The notes under the pieces were generated by a model. That model did not search any database and had not been told where the DNA came from. It saw only the letters and a list, made by a program, of their open reading frames with translations. Positions 5,508 to 7,307 of a stretch of DNA of 7,307 nt are shown piece by piece. Source of the DNA: Pseudomonadota bacterium (lineage in GTDB: Bacteria; Pseudomonadota; Alphaproteobacteria; Parvibaculales; Parvibaculaceae); contig JAJXZC010000141.1 in the NCBI GenBank assembly GCA_021780275.1, forward strand, positions 1 to 7,307. Reading direction: 5' to 3'. The translations under genes were made by a program, and so were the position numbers. Position 1 is the stretch's first letter. Each line of letters begins with the position of its first letter.

Positions 5508-5828
5508 ATGGACGCAGCCGCGGTTCCTTGGGCCGCGCGCAAGGATGGCGTCGCCTTGGCTGTGCGGCTCACGCCCAAATCGTCGCGTGACGCCGTCGAA
5601 GGACTGGAACATCTGGCCGATGGCCGCGCAGTCTTGAAAGCGCGGGTCCGGGCTGTACCCGAAGCTGGCGCAGCCAACGAGGCTCTGCTGCGCCTTCTGG
5701 CCAAGGCCTTGTCGCTGCCGCCGAGCCGCCTGCATCTCGAATCCGGCGCGACGAGCCGCGTGAAAACAATCCACATTGCCGGCGATCCGGCCATTCTCGC
5801 GGCGAAACTGGCGGCCCTCGCCGGTTAA
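5508..5828 (+). CDS. yggU: DUF167 / YggU family protein
   Basis: A 106-residue cytoplasmic protein of the DUF167 (YggU, UPF0235) family, of unknown biochemical role. Its signature is intact: VRLTPKSSRDAVEG (19-32), LKARVRAVPEAGAANEALLR (43-62), then LESGATSRVKTIHI (77-90). The basic, glycine-rich ARVRAVPEAGAAN and SGATSRVK segments are the conserved core. No ribosome site is seen in the five bases after the yggT stop, so it is probably translated by coupling to yggT. Its TAA stop shares a TTAA tetramer with the stop codon of the convergent CysZ/EI24-like gene. Confidence 0.9.
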   Translation: MDAAAVPWAARKDGVALAVRLTPKSSRDAVEGLEHLADGRAVLKARVRAVPEAGAANEALLRLLAKALSLPPSRLHLESGATSRVKTIHIAGDPAILAAKLAALAG

Positions 5829-6490
5829 GCCTTGGCCGGCGCCGCGATCTTATTGTGGACGCGCACCATCAGGGCCGCGCCGAAGAGCGGCGTCAGCAGA
5901 TTGGCGACCGGCACGGCGGCGAGCGCCGCGATGAGAAGCCCGGCCAGGAAAATCTGCCATTCATGGGCGCGGCGGATGCGCCCGACATCCTCGACGCCGC
6001 GATAGCGCAGCGCCGCAAGCTCGAAATAGCCGCGGCCGAACAGATAGGCATTGACGATGAGAAAGATGACCGCATTGACGCCGGGTATCAGCAACAGCAG
6101 CAGAGCGATGATGTTCAGCGCCAGGGCCAGAACCGCGAAAACCGCAGCGATGCGGATTTGCGCGCCGAGCGGTGGCGTCTTGCCGCGATGCGCCGGATCG
6201 ATCTCCGCTTCGACGATGGCCGCCAATTCATCGAAAAAGAAGCCCGCAACCAGAAACGAAACCGGGGTGATCGCGAAGGCAAAGCCGATAAGCAGTGCAA
6301 TCGCCGCGAGCACGATGAGGCTCGTCGCCAGCCAATGGTAGGGCAGGACGAGAAAATGCCCGAGCGCCGTTTCGGCCCCGACGAAGATGAGGATCAAGAA
6401 AAGCAACGTCAGCGCCAGGGTCTTGATCAAGACGTGGCGGAACGGCGCGGTGAAAATCTGCGCCAGAGCGGCAAAGGCGAGGGAGAGCAT
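5825..6490 (-). CDS. CysZ/EI24-like membrane protein
   Basis: A 221-residue multi-pass inner-membrane protein of the EI24/CysZ-like group, often annotated as a sulfate transporter family protein. Hydrophobic segments lie at about 21-38, 55-86, 113-150 and 180-206. The conserved stretch NAYLFGRGYFELAALRYRG (147-165) is typical of the family, with FDELAAIVEAEID (86-98) and the PPLGAQIRIA segment preceding the second half. CysZ mediates sulfate uptake in enterobacteria. Alphaproteobacterial relatives like this are mostly uncharacterised, and no cys genes adjoin it, so sulfate transport is a family-based guess. The ATG at 6490 has no good ribosome site but is the first in-frame start and leads directly into the first amphipathic/hydrophobic region. 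The gene is convergent with yggU, overlapping by four bases, and divergent from the unrecognised gene at 6568. Confidence 0.82.
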   Translation of the reverse strand: MLSLAFAALAQIFTAPFRHVLIKTLALTLLFLILIFVGAETALGHFLVLPYHWLATSLIVLAAIALLIGFAFAITPVSFLVAGFFFDELAAIVEAEIDPAHRGKTPPLGAQIRIAAVFAVLALALNIIALLLLLIPGVNAVIFLIVNAYLFGRGYFELAALRYRGVEDVGRIRRAHEWQIFLAGLLIAALAAVPVANLLTPLFGAALMVRVHNKIAAPAKA

Positions 6491-6555
6491 CGTCGGGGCC
6501 GGAATGTTGTTGCCTAGGAAATGACAAACAAAGCTTCTACTGAGCCGTATGGCGC

Positions 6556-6561
6556 GAGGAG
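6556..6561 (+). promoter_or_regulatory. Ribosome binding site for the gene at 6568
   Basis: GAGGAG at 6556-6561 stands six bases before the ATG at 6568 and only three before the in-frame GTG at 6565. This favours the ATG and confirms that the plus strand is the coding one here. Confidence 0.65.
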
Positions 6562-6567
6562 ACGGTG

Positions 6568-7170
6568 ATGACGGCTCCCTTTGGTCTTTTCGGTACGACG
6601 CAAGCTGATCTGACAGCTAGTGGCTTTTTTCGTTGGTTCAATCTCGTCGATGAAGACCAGCTTGGCGGCGCCGGCAAGGCAGCGCCGGGCAAGGTGCCTA
6701 CGGGAGAAGCGAAAAAGCCCGGCGAGACCATCTATCGGCCGAGCGGCGCCGCGTTTCGGCGGCTTGTCTTCTTCAAGTGCCGGACAGATCCCGGCCGCGC
6801 GTTGCAAAGCCTCGATCTTCATGTCGCGCGGGCATTCATCGACGATCCGCGGCAATCGCCCTTCGCGCGCGATATCGCGAAGAGCTTTCTCGAATCGATC
6901 GAACAGCCTGTTCCGGCGCTGCTCGAACCGTTGATCGCTGATATATCCTACCGCGATCTGCGCGGCGTCGTGATGATGCGCGGCAGCGCGCCGGACCTGC
7001 CGGCAATGCCGACGGCCGGCTATGTCATCTTCGCGACGCCGGTGCGGCAGGCCTGGTCGCGCAAGCTCACCAATCTGGAACTCACGATCCAAAATGTGTT
7101 CGGCCCGGACGCCGGCATGGATTCCAAAAGCGATCCCGGCGCTCTCAGTCTACGCGCTGACTTGGCCTGA
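6568..7170 (+). CDS. Conserved-looking hypothetical protein, 200 residues
   Basis: I do not recognise this protein. It has 200 residues, no signal peptide and no clear membrane segment, so it is probably cytoplasmic. The first 60 residues include a charged, glycine/proline/lysine-rich linker (about 31-58: LGGAGKAAPGK, GEAKKPGETIYRPSG). The rest looks folded: FRRLVFFKCRTDP (63-75), then SLDLHVARAFIDDPRQSPFARDIAKSFLES as likely helices (81-110), then LLEPLIADISYRDLRGVVMM (118-137) and a C-terminal strand-rich YVIFATPV with ELTIQNVFGP. Cys71 is the only cysteine. GC-rich third positions and a good ribosome site support it over the long antisense frame. It is divergent from the CysZ/EI24-like gene and ends 54 bases before the putative bioB, with which it could be cotranscribed. 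Function unassigned. Confidence 0.72.
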   Translation: MTAPFGLFGTTQADLTASGFFRWFNLVDEDQLGGAGKAAPGKVPTGEAKKPGETIYRPSGAAFRRLVFFKCRTDPGRALQSLDLHVARAFIDDPRQSPFARDIAKSFLESIEQPVPALLEPLIADISYRDLRGVVMMRGSAPDLPAMPTAGYVIFATPVRQAWSRKLTNLELTIQNVFGPDAGMDSKSDPGALSLRADLA

Positions 7171-7224
7171 TCGATGCGCAGGGCGGCTGCATTCTTGTCT
7201 TGACCGGTGTTTTCTTTTAGACCG

Positions 7225-7307
7225 ATGGCGATGGACGCTTCCTCTTCCCAAGACATTCGCCACGACTGGACGGCCGACGAGATTGTCGCCGTGCATGATC
7301 GTGCTCT
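7225..7307 (+). CDS. bioB: Biotin synthase, N-terminal fragment cut by the window edge
   Basis: The frame from the ATG at 7225 is open to the window end and encodes 27 residues: MAMDASSSQD, IRHDWTADEIVAVHDRA, then an incomplete codon. The Arg-His-Asp-Trp-Thr motif followed by two variable positions, Glu-Ile and a helix is the start of biotin synthase proteins, just before the radical-SAM barrel. BioB inserts sulfur into dethiobiotin to make biotin, using S-adenosylmethionine and two iron-sulfur clusters. The CxxxCxxC cluster motif would lie outside the window, so the call rests on the N-terminus alone; a related radical-SAM enzyme is possible. No strong ribosome site is seen, and the ATG at 7231 is an alternative start. 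Confidence 0.62.
   Translation, partial: MAMDASSSQDIRHDWTADEIVAVHDRA

Noticed and set aside
5855..6517. Plus-strand 220-codon frame opposite the CysZ/EI24-like gene
   Set aside because: The product is almost entirely charged/polar (Asp, Arg, Gln, Glu), the usual mirror image of a membrane-protein gene.
6491..6567. Possible divergent promoters between the CysZ/EI24-like gene and the gene at 6568
   Set aside because: TTGTTG/AAAGCT and TTGTTT/AACATT pairs have suitable spacing but very poor -10 boxes.
6514..7092. Minus-strand 192-codon frame
   Set aside because: It is antisense to the gene at 6568, which has a good ribosome site and GC-rich third positions; the protein is Arg-rich and low in structure, as expected for a mirror frame.

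Overview
The window is high-GC DNA from a chromosome that looks alphaproteobacterial, probably order Hyphomicrobiales (Rhizobiales) and possibly a Beijerinckiaceae- or Methylocella-like lineage. This rests on the protein style (Ala/Arg/Gly rich, GC-rich third codon positions), the adjacent YggT and DUF167 genes and the CysZ/EI24-type membrane protein. The genus is inference, because there is no rRNA or marker gene to settle it.

Left part (1-1889). A periplasmic substrate-binding protein of the type II/ModA-like fold lies on the minus strand (100-1098) with no permease or ATPase gene in view. A tiny secreted two-cysteine protein (1264-1512) precedes it on the same strand. A GC-rich dyad (72-98) follows the binding-protein gene, and a dyad with a TATAAA-containing loop (1198-1231) lies in its leader. 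A 377-base gene-poor stretch (1513-1889) separates this pair from the next, oppositely oriented block.

Middle part (1890-4789), plus strand. There are three genes in a row: a TauE/SafE-family membrane permease (sulfite/sulfur-anion exporter family), a diheme c-type cytochrome of the TsdA thiosulfate dehydrogenase type, and an exported DsrE-like protein with a twin-arginine-type signal and a single cysteine. Together they suggest an envelope module for thiosulfate/tetrathionate chemistry: TsdA would exchange electrons with thiosulfate/tetrathionate in the periplasm, the DsrE-like partner might carry or sense sulfur there, and the permease would move a sulfur anion or organosulfonate across the inner membrane. 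This is the most interesting part of the window.

Right part (4790-7307). This is mostly housekeeping. Two mutually exclusive hairpins lie between the DsrE-like gene and a convergent tRNA-Ala(CGC) gene, whose sigma70-type promoter is well formed. A yggT-yggU (DUF167) pair follows on the plus strand. Next is a convergent CysZ/EI24-like membrane protein whose stop codon overlaps that of yggU in a TTAA tetramer. An unrecognised 200-residue protein follows, and the right edge holds the first 27 codons of what looks like biotin synthase.
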